Shown here piece by piece: positions 22,141 through 30,196 of a stretch of 39,031 nt of DNA. The notes under the pieces are model-generated. The model had not been told where the DNA came from. It worked only from the letters and a program-made list of their open reading frames with translations, and did no database searches. The position numbers were made by a program, and so were the translations under genes. How positions within the stretch are numbered: position 1 is the stretch's first letter; every line of letters begins with the position of its first letter. Source of the DNA: Casp-actino8 sp041159745 (lineage in GTDB: Bacteria > Actinomycetota > Acidimicrobiia > Acidimicrobiales > Ilumatobacteraceae); assembly GCA_041159745.1 (NCBI GenBank), contig JBEAXP010000063.1:1-39031 (forward strand), in the 5' to 3' direction.

Positions 22141-23973
22141 ATGCGTATCTCACGGTTTGTTTCCGTTCTCGCACAACTTGCTGGTGTTGCGATCGTCGTC
22201 ATGGCCCCTTCGCAAGTTTCAGCAGCGCCCGCGCAATGTGGGCTCTGGAACGGAGCGACTCTGCGCTACGAGATCGACGACGAGGGAGATTTGGACACGT
22301 TGCGTTCAAATGCCTTGTGTCTGACCCAGACGCTGTTCCAAACCGCCGACATCGATCTCGCCGCCGACCTCAACACGGCCTGGACTCCAATTTCCAACTT
22401 CGCCGGCAACTACAACGGCAACGGCAAGTCAATTACTGGATTGAAACTCAGCGGCAACAACTCAGGCCTGTTCAATACGACGACGTCCGCTGTGTCGATC
22501 ACCGATCTCAACGTCGTCGTCGACCCGACCTCCAATGCAGGCGATCAGGTCGGGGCCCTGGTGGGAGAGGCCAGCGGACCAGTCACCATCACGGGGGTCG
22601 GCGTCCAGGCGAACTTCACGGGCGGGAACAACGTGGGCGGGTTCATCGGGAGGACGGAGAGCATTGTCACGATCTCCGCCAGCAGCATCGCTGGAACCAT
22701 TAGTGGAAGCTTTATTGCCGGAGGCATGATCGGCAGAACGGACAGCGGCACGAGCAACACGGTCGTTATCTCGAATTCTTCATCGACTGCGAACATCAGT
22801 GTGACAGGGAGTTTCGCCGGGGGCTTCGTCGGCGTGGGTCTCAACACCGATGTGACGATTACGAACTCCGATGCTGATGGAAACATCTCGGCCGGAGTCG
22901 ACTACGCAGGGGGATTCAACGGAGGATCGAGAAACCTCACCGTCATCGACTCTGGGGCGCGAGGAAATGTGAGTGCCTTATCGCCTCTCTGGGGTGCGGC
23001 CGGGGGCTTCTCCTCCGGCCAACAGGCCGACGTGACCATCGTCAGAAGCTATTGGAGTGGAATTGTGTCGTCGGCCGGGTCATTCAGCGCTGGGTTCGTC
23101 ACCGACGCGAATGTCACCACCATTTCGGAGAGTTACTGCCTCGGCCAGATCAGCTCAGGGAACGGCATTTCGGGTGGATTCGTCGGATGGGCGTCCGATC
23201 TGTCGATCGATCAGAGTTTCAGTGATTGCGATGTGACGGTGGCCGGAAGCCAAGCGGGTGGCCTCTTCAGTCAAGCCAGCGGCAATGCCTCGGTGACGAA
23301 CAGCTATGTCTCCGGTGATGTAAATGCCACATCATTCTTGGGTGGCTTGGGCTGGAGCGTGCTCGGTAACAGCGCCATCAGCAACAGCTACGTGACCGGA
23401 TCCGTCACCGGTGCAGCCCCGCGCGGCAAGTTCACCGCTCAAGTCACGGGTACATCCACCGTCTCGAACTCGTTCTGCTTGCTCGATGTGTGTGCCGACC
23501 CCAACCTGGTCACCGCCGAGCAGCTCGGATCGCGGACCTTTCTCGGATCTCGCTCCTGGGATGTCGCGAGTGTGTGGTGTGTCAACCCCCTTGTCAACAG
23601 CGGTCGACCCTTCCTTCGGGCCACTCTCTTCGGACCTTTCGCAACTCTGCTCGGCACGACTGGTTGTGCGAGCGATCCGGCACGGTCGGTACCACAGCTC
23701 CACTGGCTCACCATCGAGCCGGGCGAGGGGACTTGCATCCTCGACTCCGAGGTCGTCACCACCTCCGCAAGGACGCCATTCCTGGGCTACCGCTACGTCC
23801 CCGGGGCTGCCGAGTGCGCCCGGATCGGTTTCGTGTTCTCGGGTTGGGCCAGTCGGGCCGAACCATCGAGGCAACTCAACCTCCCCCTCCTGTACGAACT
23901 CGAAGACGGGGTCTGGCGGTACTTCATCGCCGACAGTCGAGATCTCGTCGCTCTCTGGAGACAGGCTCCCTGA
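22141..23973 (+). CDS. Secreted repeat protein with GLUG-like repeats and InlB-type C-terminal domain (paralogue A)
   Basis: 610 aa. Sec signal peptide (~1-28, ends VSAAP). An N-terminal module (~30-130: Cys-containing, then WTPISNFAGNYNGNGKSITGL) is shared with the larger paralogue downstream. About ten glycine-rich repeats of ~30-35 aa centred on GGFIG/AGGMIG/GGFVG follow (~135-430), as in GLUG-motif beta-solenoid adhesins. Near the end is an InlB B-repeat-like domain (~523-610, TIEPGEGT... VFSGWAS ... LVALWR), which usually caps such proteins. No LPXTG or C-terminal membrane anchor. TACGAT lies 9 nt before ATG 22141. Probable cell-surface or secreted adhesin. Base composition is less GC-rich than the neighbours. 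Confidence 0.82.
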   Translation: MRISRFVSVLAQLAGVAIVVMAPSQVSAAPAQCGLWNGATLRYEIDDEGDLDTLRSNALCLTQTLFQTADIDLAADLNTAWTPISNFAGNYNGNGKSITGLKLSGNNSGLFNTTTSAVSITDLNVVVDPTSNAGDQVGALVGEASGPVTITGVGVQANFTGGNNVGGFIGRTESIVTISASSIAGTISGSFIAGGMIGRTDSGTSNTVVISNSSSTANISVTGSFAGGFVGVGLNTDVTITNSDADGNISAGVDYAGGFNGGSRNLTVIDSGARGNVSALSPLWGAAGGFSSGQQADVTIVRSYWSGIVSSAGSFSAGFVTDANVTTISESYCLGQISSGNGISGGFVGWASDLSIDQSFSDCDVTVAGSQAGGLFSQASGNASVTNSYVSGDVNATSFLGGLGWSVLGNSAISNSYVTGSVTGAAPRGKFTAQVTGTSTVSNSFCLLDVCADPNLVTAEQLGSRTFLGSRSWDVASVWCVNPLVNSGRPFLRATLFGPFATLLGTTGCASDPARSVPQLHWLTIEPGEGTCILDSEVVTTSARTPFLGYRYVPGAAECARIGFVFSGWASRAEPSRQLNLPLLYELEDGVWRYFIADSRDLVALWRQAP

Positions 23974-24005
23974 ACCCCAGAGGTCAGTGAGGTCGTCAGC
24001 ACGAG

Positions 24006-24410
24006 CTACGAGCCGACGACGCGGAATCCGAGGTGCCGCGCGGCCTGAGCCATCCGCAGATCGAACGTGCACACAGTGAGGTTGTCGATGTCGAGAATGC
24101 GAGCACAGGCGAGATGAACGGCGTCGAGTGAGCGGACGCCCAGTTCGGCGGCGATGTCGGCGGCGGCCCGCCAGACCCGCTCATCGGGGTTGATCAATGC
24201 GATCCGATCGAGGTCCTCTTCACTGACTCGAATCGCCTGGCGGAGATCGGCCCCGTCGAGTGCCTTCGAGAGAACCCGTCTCAACTCGACGACGGTCAGC
24301 CACGAGGTGGCGAGAACCGGGTCGGCCTGCATGTGGCGGCGCGCATCGGCCGAGTCGGCTTCTGCCACGTACAGCTTGGCCAGGGCACTCGTGTCGACGT
24401 AGGTGGTCAC
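24006..24410 (-). CDS. vapC: VapC-type PIN-domain toxin (RNase)
   Basis: 134 aa. PIN domain with acidic residues spread as expected: TYVDTSALAKLY (first Asp), SWLTVVELRRVL (Glu), GVRSLDAVHLACA (Asp) and CTFDLRMAQAARHLG (Asp). PIN toxins cleave RNA, often tRNA or rRNA, unless neutralised. GTG 24410 overlaps the antitoxin stop as GTGA, placing toxin after antitoxin in one transcript. It lies on the minus strand between the two plus-strand repeat-protein genes. Confidence 0.9.
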   Translation of the reverse strand: MTTYVDTSALAKLYVAEADSADARRHMQADPVLATSWLTVVELRRVLSKALDGADLRQAIRVSEEDLDRIALINPDERVWRAAADIAAELGVRSLDAVHLACARILDIDNLTVCTFDLRMAQAARHLGFRVVGS

Positions 24411-24667
24411 TCGCCCCGATCCTCACGGAGGAGATCGAGCGTGCGCCGGGACGAACGAGCGGGTTCGTGATCGCCGATCGAACCGCCACGCTGGGGAGGG
24501 CGGATCCAGCCTTCGTCGATTCCTCGCCGTAGAGGATCTCCGGCCACGAGAGGCACAATCTCCGCGATTGGAAGGCCCCGATCGGTGATGCGGATCACCT
24601 CACCCGCGGCAACCCGACGCAAGTGCTCGGACAGGTGCTGCTTCAGCTCTCGAACGCCGACGTCCAT
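24407..24667 (-). CDS. vapB: Phd/YefM-type antitoxin of the VapC pair
   Basis: 86 aa. N-terminus MDVGVRELKQHLSEHLRRVAAGEVIRITDRGLPIAEIVP is the DNA-binding Phd/YefM fold. The basic, disordered-looking C-terminal half (RRGIDEGWIRPPQRGG...RSSRRTLDLLREDRGE) would wrap the toxin. A TAATGT box 6 nt upstream of ATG 24667 implies leaderless expression, and two TGTGGACACA sites in the promoter look like its operators. Confidence 0.88.
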   Translation of the reverse strand: MDVGVRELKQHLSEHLRRVAAGEVIRITDRGLPIAEIVPLVAGDPLRRGIDEGWIRPPQRGGSIGDHEPARSSRRTLDLLREDRGE

Positions 24668-24698
24668 GTGGACACATTATCTCTTGTGTGGACACACA
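24667..24698 (-). promoter_or_regulatory. Promoter and paired operator sites of the toxin-antitoxin operon
   Basis: TAATGT (24679-24674) lies 6 nt before the antitoxin ATG. The imperfect palindrome TGTGGACACA occurs at 24667-24676 and again exactly 20 bp away at 24687-24696, inside a longer TGTGTGGACACACA. Two copies two helical turns apart flanking the -10 box suit cooperative autorepression. Confidence 0.68.
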
Positions 24699-24742
24699 GG
24701 CGACGTCTCGACCGCTCGCCCCGACCCCCATTCGACCCCAAT

Positions 24743-24765
24743 TGAATGATTGATACAGTCATTCA
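24743..24765 (+). promoter_or_regulatory. Inverted repeat over the -10 region of the large repeat-protein gene
   Basis: TGAATGA and TCATTCA (24743-24749 and 24759-24765) are perfect 7-bp arms with 9 bp between, covering a TACAGT box at 24754-24759. TACAGT is 9 nt from ATG 24769, the same spacing as TACGAT in paralogue A. A regulator binding here is inferred. Confidence 0.5.
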
Positions 24766-24768
24766 TGT

Positions 24769-27700
24769 ATGAGCCGTACACGCCGACTCTCAGCTTTGAT
24801 CACGTCGATGACGGTTGCCGCCATGTCGTTGGGAGTCGCCTCCCCGACTCTCGCCGCCCCCGCATCCTGCTCCCTGACCTCTGGTGCGGGCGGCACCTAC
24901 CTGGTGACAAGCGAAGCCGACCTTCTCACACTTCGAACCGACACCGACTGTCTGGACGAAAGCATCGTCCAGACGAACAGTTTCACGATCTCGGTTGGCA
25001 ATCGTCCGTGGACCCCGATCAACAACTTCGTCGGCACGTACAACGGTCAGAACAAGTCCATCGGTGGGCTCGAGCTCGATGGTGACTCGGCGGGGCTGTT
25101 CAACGTCGGGAACACCGGCGCGACCTTCTCCAACCTCACCATCAACTTGGTTGCCTCATCCGCAGGTACCCGTGTGGGCGCCTTGATCGGTCTGTCTACG
25201 GGTCCGGTCTCGATCAGCACGGTCGCGGTAACGGGAGCGATCACGGCCACTGGTGACTACCTCGGTGGAGTCGTCGGTAGTGCCGGCGGCGACGTCACGA
25301 TCAGTGCGACTTCGTTCACTGGTTCGCTGGTGGGAGACGACCAAGTAGGCGGGATCATCAGCAACTCGAGTGGAACAGTCGTGTCTCTCAGCGACAACAC
25401 CGTCACCGGAAATGTGGTGGGAGTGGGCCTGAGGATCGGAGGAATCCTCGGATCGATGTCCAACGCCGCGGCTGGAACCATGGTCCTCGGTGTCGGCAAC
25501 GACGTCATCGGCAACGTCTCGGGCAGCGCGCGCGTGGCCGGTATCGTCGGCTCGAGTGGGGCCAAGACACTGAGTCTGACGTCGAACACCTATGTGGGCG
25601 ATGTGACGAGCTCCGGAGACGACGCCGGCGGAATCATCGGTTCCACGACAACTGGTGGGTCGGGAACCACCGTGACGGTGAACGGAAATACCGTGACCGG
25701 TGACGTCGACGGGGGTGATGACTACGTCGGTGGAGTGATCGGAGTCAGTTCGGCAGAACTCACAACGGCGAACTCGAACGTGGTCTCCGGAGACGTCCGT
25801 GGCAATGGTGACCAAGTTGGCGGGGTGATCGGCGCGACAACGAACGGTGCCAATGGAACGGCACTGACCACGAATGGAAACAGCGTTGATGGAAATGTTT
25901 CGAATCTCGCGACCGGAGTCCTGACCTCGTTGGGTGGGGTCGTGGGGAGCAGCGGCGTGCTCACACTCACCGTCAGCAACAACACCGTCGACGGAAACAT
26001 CACCGGGTCATGCGAATACGTCGGTGGGATCGTCGGCTTGACCACAAATGGAGCCGATGGAACTACCGTCGTCGTCGTTGGCAATCTCAGGACCGGAGCC
26101 GTCACTGGTTCCGCGATTTCCACCTTCTCGACCACCGGGGGGATCATCGGGTCATCGGGCGCCAAGAGCGTCACCGCAAGCAACAACACCGTCGAAGGCG
26201 ACACGAACGGCGCTGGAGACTACGTCGCGGGTGTCATCGGCTTCACGACCACGGGAGGTGACGGAACTTCGGTGACTGCGAATGGCAATCGGGTCGAAGG
26301 CCAAGTCCTCGGTACCGGAGGGTCGGGGGCATTGGACTCGGTCGGAGGCGTCATCGGAAACGCCGGGGCCAAAGTCCTCACTGTCACGAGCAACGTCCTC
26401 ATCGGTGGGGCCACCGGAGCCGGCGAATTCGTCGGTGGCGTGGTGGGAATCAGCGGCGGCACGACCATGTCGATCGGTGCGAACTCCGTCACTGGCACCA
26501 TCGCTGGCGTCAGCGGCTCGGTCGGAGGAGTTCTCGGCTCGACCTCCAATGGAGGGGCGACCACATTGACCATTTCCGCAGCGCTGGTGAGCGGCACCGT
26601 CACCGGGAGCGCACGAGTGGGAGGCTTGATCGGAAAGGCGGATGCGGTCCAGACGCTCACGATTTCTTCGTCGACAGTCAGTGCGACGGTGTCGAGTGGT
26701 GGCGACAAGGTCGGAGGCTTGATCGGCTCGTACTCCCGGTTCGACGGAGTCTTGACGATTTCCACGGCGAGGGTTGCCGGAACCGTCGAGGGCGGTGCAG
26801 AGATCGGAGGGCTCGTCGGAAGGCTCAGTAGCCCCGGGGTCACTATTTCTTCGACACGAATGGAAGCCGGCGTGACCGGATCCGGTGACGAAGTGGGAGG
26901 TTTCGTCGGTTCGTACTCCAGTTTCACCGGCCAGCCGTCAATCACATCTTCGATGATGACCGGGAACGTGAACGGTCGTGATCAAGTCGGTGGTGTCATC
27001 GGAGGTCTTCTCACCGCGGGCGCGACAGTGTCCGCTTCCGGGGTGACCGGAAACGTGGGAGGACGCTCGCAAGTCGGCGGTGTCATCGGCCTCGCCGGCA
27101 CCTTTGCCATGCCCAGCAACGTCATCATCGACCAGGCTTTCGTCCGAAGTTCGATCACGGGCACCTCCACGAAGGTTGGCGGCTTGATCGGATGGGCCAA
27201 CTATCTGGTCACCGTCACCGACAGCTTCGCACGCGGCCCTGTCACCGGAACCAGTGAGGTAGGGGGATTGATCGGAGAGGTCGCACAGGACCTCACGCTC
27301 GCGAGGTCGTACTTCGAAGGCTCTTCGTCAGCCACCTCCAACACGAATGACGACGCATTCGTCGGCCTGCTCAACGGCATTGCCAACCCGACCATCTCCG
27401 CCAGTGCCTCGTTCTGCACCGGATCGGATTGCCAGACTTCGTACCGGACGACCGCCACCGATCTCAAGACGGAATCCTTCGTCTCGGGCGCGGGTTGGGA
27501 CGTCGACAACGTGTGGTGCGTCGTGGCATCGCTCAACGACGGGTTCCCGCTGTTGCGCACGATCACCGGAGGACCTTTCAACATCGTCGCGTGCGATCCC
27601 ATCGTGATCCCGGACACTTCCGGACCAGGTGGGCCGAGCTTGATTCGCATCACCCTCGATCCGAATGGCGGAGCTTGTGGAGTCGGTGCCGTACGCTCCG

Positions 27701-28191
27701 AGCCGCAGACCATCGCGGCCGTTGGATACGCCTACCTGCCAGGAGCAAGTGATTGCTTCCGCGAGGAACACGAGTTCGTCGGCTGGGCCGATGTCGGCGA
27801 TCCGACTTCGGTGAAGAACTTGACTCTCATCGTCGACCCGGCCGATGGATCACTGCGGCTGTTCGTCACTCAGTCGATGGAACTGGTTGCGGTCTGGAGA
27901 TCGGTTCCTCGGGCCGAGGTGTCCACGCCCCCCAATCCACCCACCGTGTTCGTGGGCATACGTAACTGGTTGTGCCGCAATTGCGGCGTGCTCTTGATCT
28001 GGAACCGTCCGCCCGCAGGTTCGAGTGTTGCGATCGTCAACCCTTCTGGAACACCAATCTGTGCTGGAAGCGTCGCGTCGATCGGAGAATGGAGTCTGTG
28101 CCATGACCGGCGTGGACGCGCCGGTGCGTATCGCCTCCTGTTCTCCAACGCCGTTGGCTCGAGCAAGCCCGCGATCGCGAACGTTCGGTAG
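24769..28191 (+). CDS. Large secreted repeat protein with GLUG-like repeats and InlB-type domain (paralogue B)
   Basis: 1140 aa. Sec signal peptide (~1-30, PTLAAPA). Same N-terminal module as paralogue A (Cys-containing, WTPINNFVGTYNGQNKSIGGL). Then about 23 glycine-rich repeats (~136-835) centred on VGGVIG-type cores roughly every 32 residues, with N-x-V-x-G-x-V motifs between, predicting a right-handed beta-solenoid. After a short region with CTGSDCQ and WCV cysteines, an InlB B-repeat-like domain (~958-1048: LDPNGGAC... EFVGWAD... LVAVWR) follows. It ends with an extra ~90-aa Cys-containing domain (WLCRNCGVLLIWN) that paralogue A lacks. No anchor motif seen. Function is unknown; surface adhesin or matrix protein is the best guess. 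Confidence 0.83.
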   Translation: MSRTRRLSALITSMTVAAMSLGVASPTLAAPASCSLTSGAGGTYLVTSEADLLTLRTDTDCLDESIVQTNSFTISVGNRPWTPINNFVGTYNGQNKSIGGLELDGDSAGLFNVGNTGATFSNLTINLVASSAGTRVGALIGLSTGPVSISTVAVTGAITATGDYLGGVVGSAGGDVTISATSFTGSLVGDDQVGGIISNSSGTVVSLSDNTVTGNVVGVGLRIGGILGSMSNAAAGTMVLGVGNDVIGNVSGSARVAGIVGSSGAKTLSLTSNTYVGDVTSSGDDAGGIIGSTTTGGSGTTVTVNGNTVTGDVDGGDDYVGGVIGVSSAELTTANSNVVSGDVRGNGDQVGGVIGATTNGANGTALTTNGNSVDGNVSNLATGVLTSLGGVVGSSGVLTLTVSNNTVDGNITGSCEYVGGIVGLTTNGADGTTVVVVGNLRTGAVTGSAISTFSTTGGIIGSSGAKSVTASNNTVEGDTNGAGDYVAGVIGFTTTGGDGTSVTANGNRVEGQVLGTGGSGALDSVGGVIGNAGAKVLTVTSNVLIGGATGAGEFVGGVVGISGGTTMSIGANSVTGTIAGVSGSVGGVLGSTSNGGATTLTISAALVSGTVTGSARVGGLIGKADAVQTLTISSSTVSATVSSGGDKVGGLIGSYSRFDGVLTISTARVAGTVEGGAEIGGLVGRLSSPGVTISSTRMEAGVTGSGDEVGGFVGSYSSFTGQPSITSSMMTGNVNGRDQVGGVIGGLLTAGATVSASGVTGNVGGRSQVGGVIGLAGTFAMPSNVIIDQAFVRSSITGTSTKVGGLIGWANYLVTVTDSFARGPVTGTSEVGGLIGEVAQDLTLARSYFEGSSSATSNTNDDAFVGLLNGIANPTISASASFCTGSDCQTSYRTTATDLKTESFVSGAGWDVDNVWCVVASLNDGFPLLRTITGGPFNIVACDPIVIPDTSGPGGPSLIRITLDPNGGACGVGAVRSEPQTIAAVGYAYLPGASDCFREEHEFVGWADVGDPTSVKNLTLIVDPADGSLRLFVTQSMELVAVWRSVPRAEVSTPPNPPTVFVGIRNWLCRNCGVLLIWNRPPAGSSVAIVNPSGTPICAGSVASIGEWSLCHDRRGRAGAYRLLFSNAVGSSKPAIANVR
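25174..27290 (+). repeat. Degenerate tandem repeats encoding the beta-solenoid
   Basis: About 23 in-frame copies of a ~32-codon unit with VGGVIG-type cores. The first half tends to alternate a longer unit carrying TNGxxGT inserts with a shorter one; the second half is more regular. Confidence 0.75.
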
Positions 28192-28210
28192 CAGAACGAA
28201 CGACGACGCG

Positions 28211-29380
28211 TCAGATCGTGGCCGCGGACTCGGCCAGACGAAGAACCTCGCGAAGCGGAAGGCCCAGTGCAAGGGCGGCGCGGGCCGCGTCGTCGTGTTC
28301 GACCTTCACACGATCACCGGCGATCTTCACTCGAATCTCGTGGCCTTCCACGCAAACCACTGCTTCGCGACGCGCCTGGGGCCACCGTTCGATGATCGAT
28401 CCGCGAATGCCCAACGAGCCGGTCTCGTCGACCATCACCCGACTGATGATGTCGGTGAGGGCGGGATCACACAACGCATGAACGGTATGGGCGGGTCGGC
28501 CCTTCTTCATGACGATCGGCGTGGCCCACGCATCGTGCGCTCCGGCGTCGAGAAGCGCGCCGATGGTGTGCGCGATCACCTCGCCGGTCACGTCGTCGAC
28601 GTTGACCTCGAGAAGACGCACCGCCTGGCCCCCGCCACCAGCATTCACCGCGACATCCCCCACCACCACTTGAACCACATTGGCACGGCCGTTCACATCG
28701 AGCGCTCCGGCACCGTAACCACGGGCGCTCACGCTCAGCGTGGGCATCGCGCCGAACGTCTCGGCCAATGCGGCCATCACCGCGACGCCGGTGGGCGTGG
28801 CCAATTCGCGCCGGTCGTCCAGCCCGACGAGCGGAATCTGTCGCATGGCCGCCAACGACACGGTGGCCGGCGCCGGGTTGGGCAATTCACCGTGTTGGGT
28901 GCGGACGATTCCGTGGCCGGTGCCGATCGGTCCGCACGAGATGGAATCGACACCAAGCACTTCGAGAGCCGCGCACGCACCCACGATGTCGACGATCGAG
29001 TCGACCGCACCCACCTCGTGGAACTCGACATCGTCCACGTCGACTCCGTGGATCTTCGCTTCCACGTCGGCGAGCACCGCGAAGACGGCAAGCGAGCGAG
29101 CGCGAACACGTTCGGGTAGGTCGGCTGACTCGATCATCGACCTGATGTCGCTCCAGGCACGGTGATGATGACCATCGTGCTCATGAACCGCCACGATCGC
29201 TCGTGTGGACTTCACGCCGGCCCGCTGCGTCGGCTCGAACGTGAGGGCGTAATCGTCGAGGCCGAGCCCGGCCAACATGGACCCGATCGACAACGGATCG
29301 GCGCCGGCGTCGACGAGCGACGCGAGCAACATGTCACCCGCCACTCCTGCCGAGCAGTTGAACCAGGCGTGACGCGTCAC
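28211..29380 (-). CDS. larC: Nickel-pincer cofactor nickel-insertion enzyme LarC
   Basis: 389 aa. Inserts nickel into the thiolated precursor of the nickel-pincer nucleotide, using CTP. Family signatures: WFNCSAGVAGDMLLASLVDAG at the N-terminus, FHEVGAVDSIVDIVG, PAPATVSL, ELATPTGVAVMAAL and GYGAGALD, with GGGGQAVRLLEVNVDDVTGE starting the C-terminal half. In Lactiplantibacillus larC is split by a programmed frameshift; here it is one uninterrupted frame. GTG 29380 overlaps the larB stop as GTGA. The long upstream frame to 29731 runs inside larB and is not part of it. Confidence 0.93.
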   Translation of the reverse strand: MTRHAWFNCSAGVAGDMLLASLVDAGADPLSIGSMLAGLGLDDYALTFEPTQRAGVKSTRAIVAVHEHDGHHHRAWSDIRSMIESADLPERVRARSLAVFAVLADVEAKIHGVDVDDVEFHEVGAVDSIVDIVGACAALEVLGVDSISCGPIGTGHGIVRTQHGELPNPAPATVSLAAMRQIPLVGLDDRRELATPTGVAVMAALAETFGAMPTLSVSARGYGAGALDVNGRANVVQVVVGDVAVNAGGGGQAVRLLEVNVDDVTGEVIAHTIGALLDAGAHDAWATPIVMKKGRPAHTVHALCDPALTDIISRVMVDETGSLGIRGSIIERWPQARREAVVCVEGHEIRVKIAGDRVKVEHDDAARAALALGLPLREVLRLAESAATI

Positions 29381-30141
29381 GATGCGCCTCGAGCCGCCCG
29401 CACGATGCGCGCCGCCGCGCACGCGGCGCCGTAACCGTTGTCGATTCCCACCACCGTCACGCCGTTCGCGCACGTAGCGTGCATCGCCAACAACGCCGTC
29501 ACGCCATCGAGCCCCGAGCCGTACCCGACACTCGTGGGAACCGCGATCACCGGCTTGCCCGACAGCCCACCGATCACGCTCGCCAACGCGCCTTCCATTC
29601 CCGCGATCACGATCACCAGGTCGGCCGCCATCACGTCGTCCACTCGCGAGAGCAAGCGGTGCAGTCCGGCGACACCGACATCGGTGATGCGCTGCGCCTC
29701 GATGCCGTGGGCGCGAAGAGCCAGCAGACATTCGTCAACCACCGGAACATCGGCGGTTCCGGCCGACACCACCAGCATTCGACCCGAGTACCAAGGAGAC
29801 GGAGCACGCCAGAGCATCGAGGTGTGCGCCATGAGGGCCGGACCGTGCGCGGCTTCGAGCGCTTTGCGCTGATCGTCGTTCGTCCGCGTCACGAGAACGG
29901 GCCCGGTGCCATGAGTCAGCAACTCGGCCACGATCTGCACGCATTGCTCGGGCGACTTGCCCGGCCCGTACACCGCCTCGGGCGCTCCCTGTCGCAGGTG
30001 ACGGTGATGATCGACGAGCGCATCGCCCACGTCGCCGAACGGCAAGCGAGCGAGTCGGGACATCGCATCATCGGGCGACACGCGGCCCTCCGAAACGGCC
30101 AGCATCAGTTCGCGCAGCGAGTCGGCGTCCATGGGCTCCAT
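29377..30141 (-). CDS. larB: Nickel-pincer cofactor carboxylase/hydrolase LarB
   Basis: 254 aa. Carboxylates and hydrolyses nicotinic acid adenine dinucleotide, the first step of the nickel-pincer cofactor. The C-terminal PurE-like domain (~100-254) has VVSAGTADVPVVDECLLALR, DVGVAGLHRLL, VIVIAGMEGALASVIGGL and PTSVGYG; the N-terminal leader SEGRVSPDDAMSRLARLPF is typical. Start ATG 30141 (an ATG at 30132 is also possible); longer frames upstream run into the divergent pheA region and lack homology. larC is coupled by GTGA. larE and any LarA-type racemase are outside the window. Confidence 0.92.
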   Translation of the reverse strand: MEPMDADSLRELMLAVSEGRVSPDDAMSRLARLPFGDVGDALVDHHRHLRQGAPEAVYGPGKSPEQCVQIVAELLTHGTGPVLVTRTNDDQRKALEAAHGPALMAHTSMLWRAPSPWYSGRMLVVSAGTADVPVVDECLLALRAHGIEAQRITDVGVAGLHRLLSRVDDVMAADLVIVIAGMEGALASVIGGLSGKPVIAVPTSVGYGSGLDGVTALLAMHATCANGVTVVGIDNGYGAACAAARIVRAARGAS

Positions 30142-30184
30142 GCTCGCATGAGATAACCCGGCTCGCACAGCGAGGCCCAGTCCG

Positions 30185-30190
30185 TAGCCT
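30185..30190 (+). promoter_or_regulatory. -10 box TAGCCT before pheA
   Basis: TAGCCT lies 6 nt upstream of ATG 30197, implying a leaderless mRNA. Confidence 0.55.
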
Positions 30191-30196
30191 GGTGCC

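Noticed and set aside
25174..27290. CRISPR-like or DNA-level repeat array
   Set aside because: The repeats keep the reading frame, are degenerate at the DNA level and have no uniform spacers; they encode protein repeats.
21960..28200. Integrative element inserted at tRNA-Pro carrying the repeat proteins and TA pair
   Set aside because: No direct repeat of the tRNA 3' end was found near 28200 and no integrase gene is present.
28182..28202. CGTTCG/CGAACG inverted repeat after paralogue B as a terminator
   Set aside because: Short 6-bp arms with a 9-nt loop and no T-tract; too weak to call.
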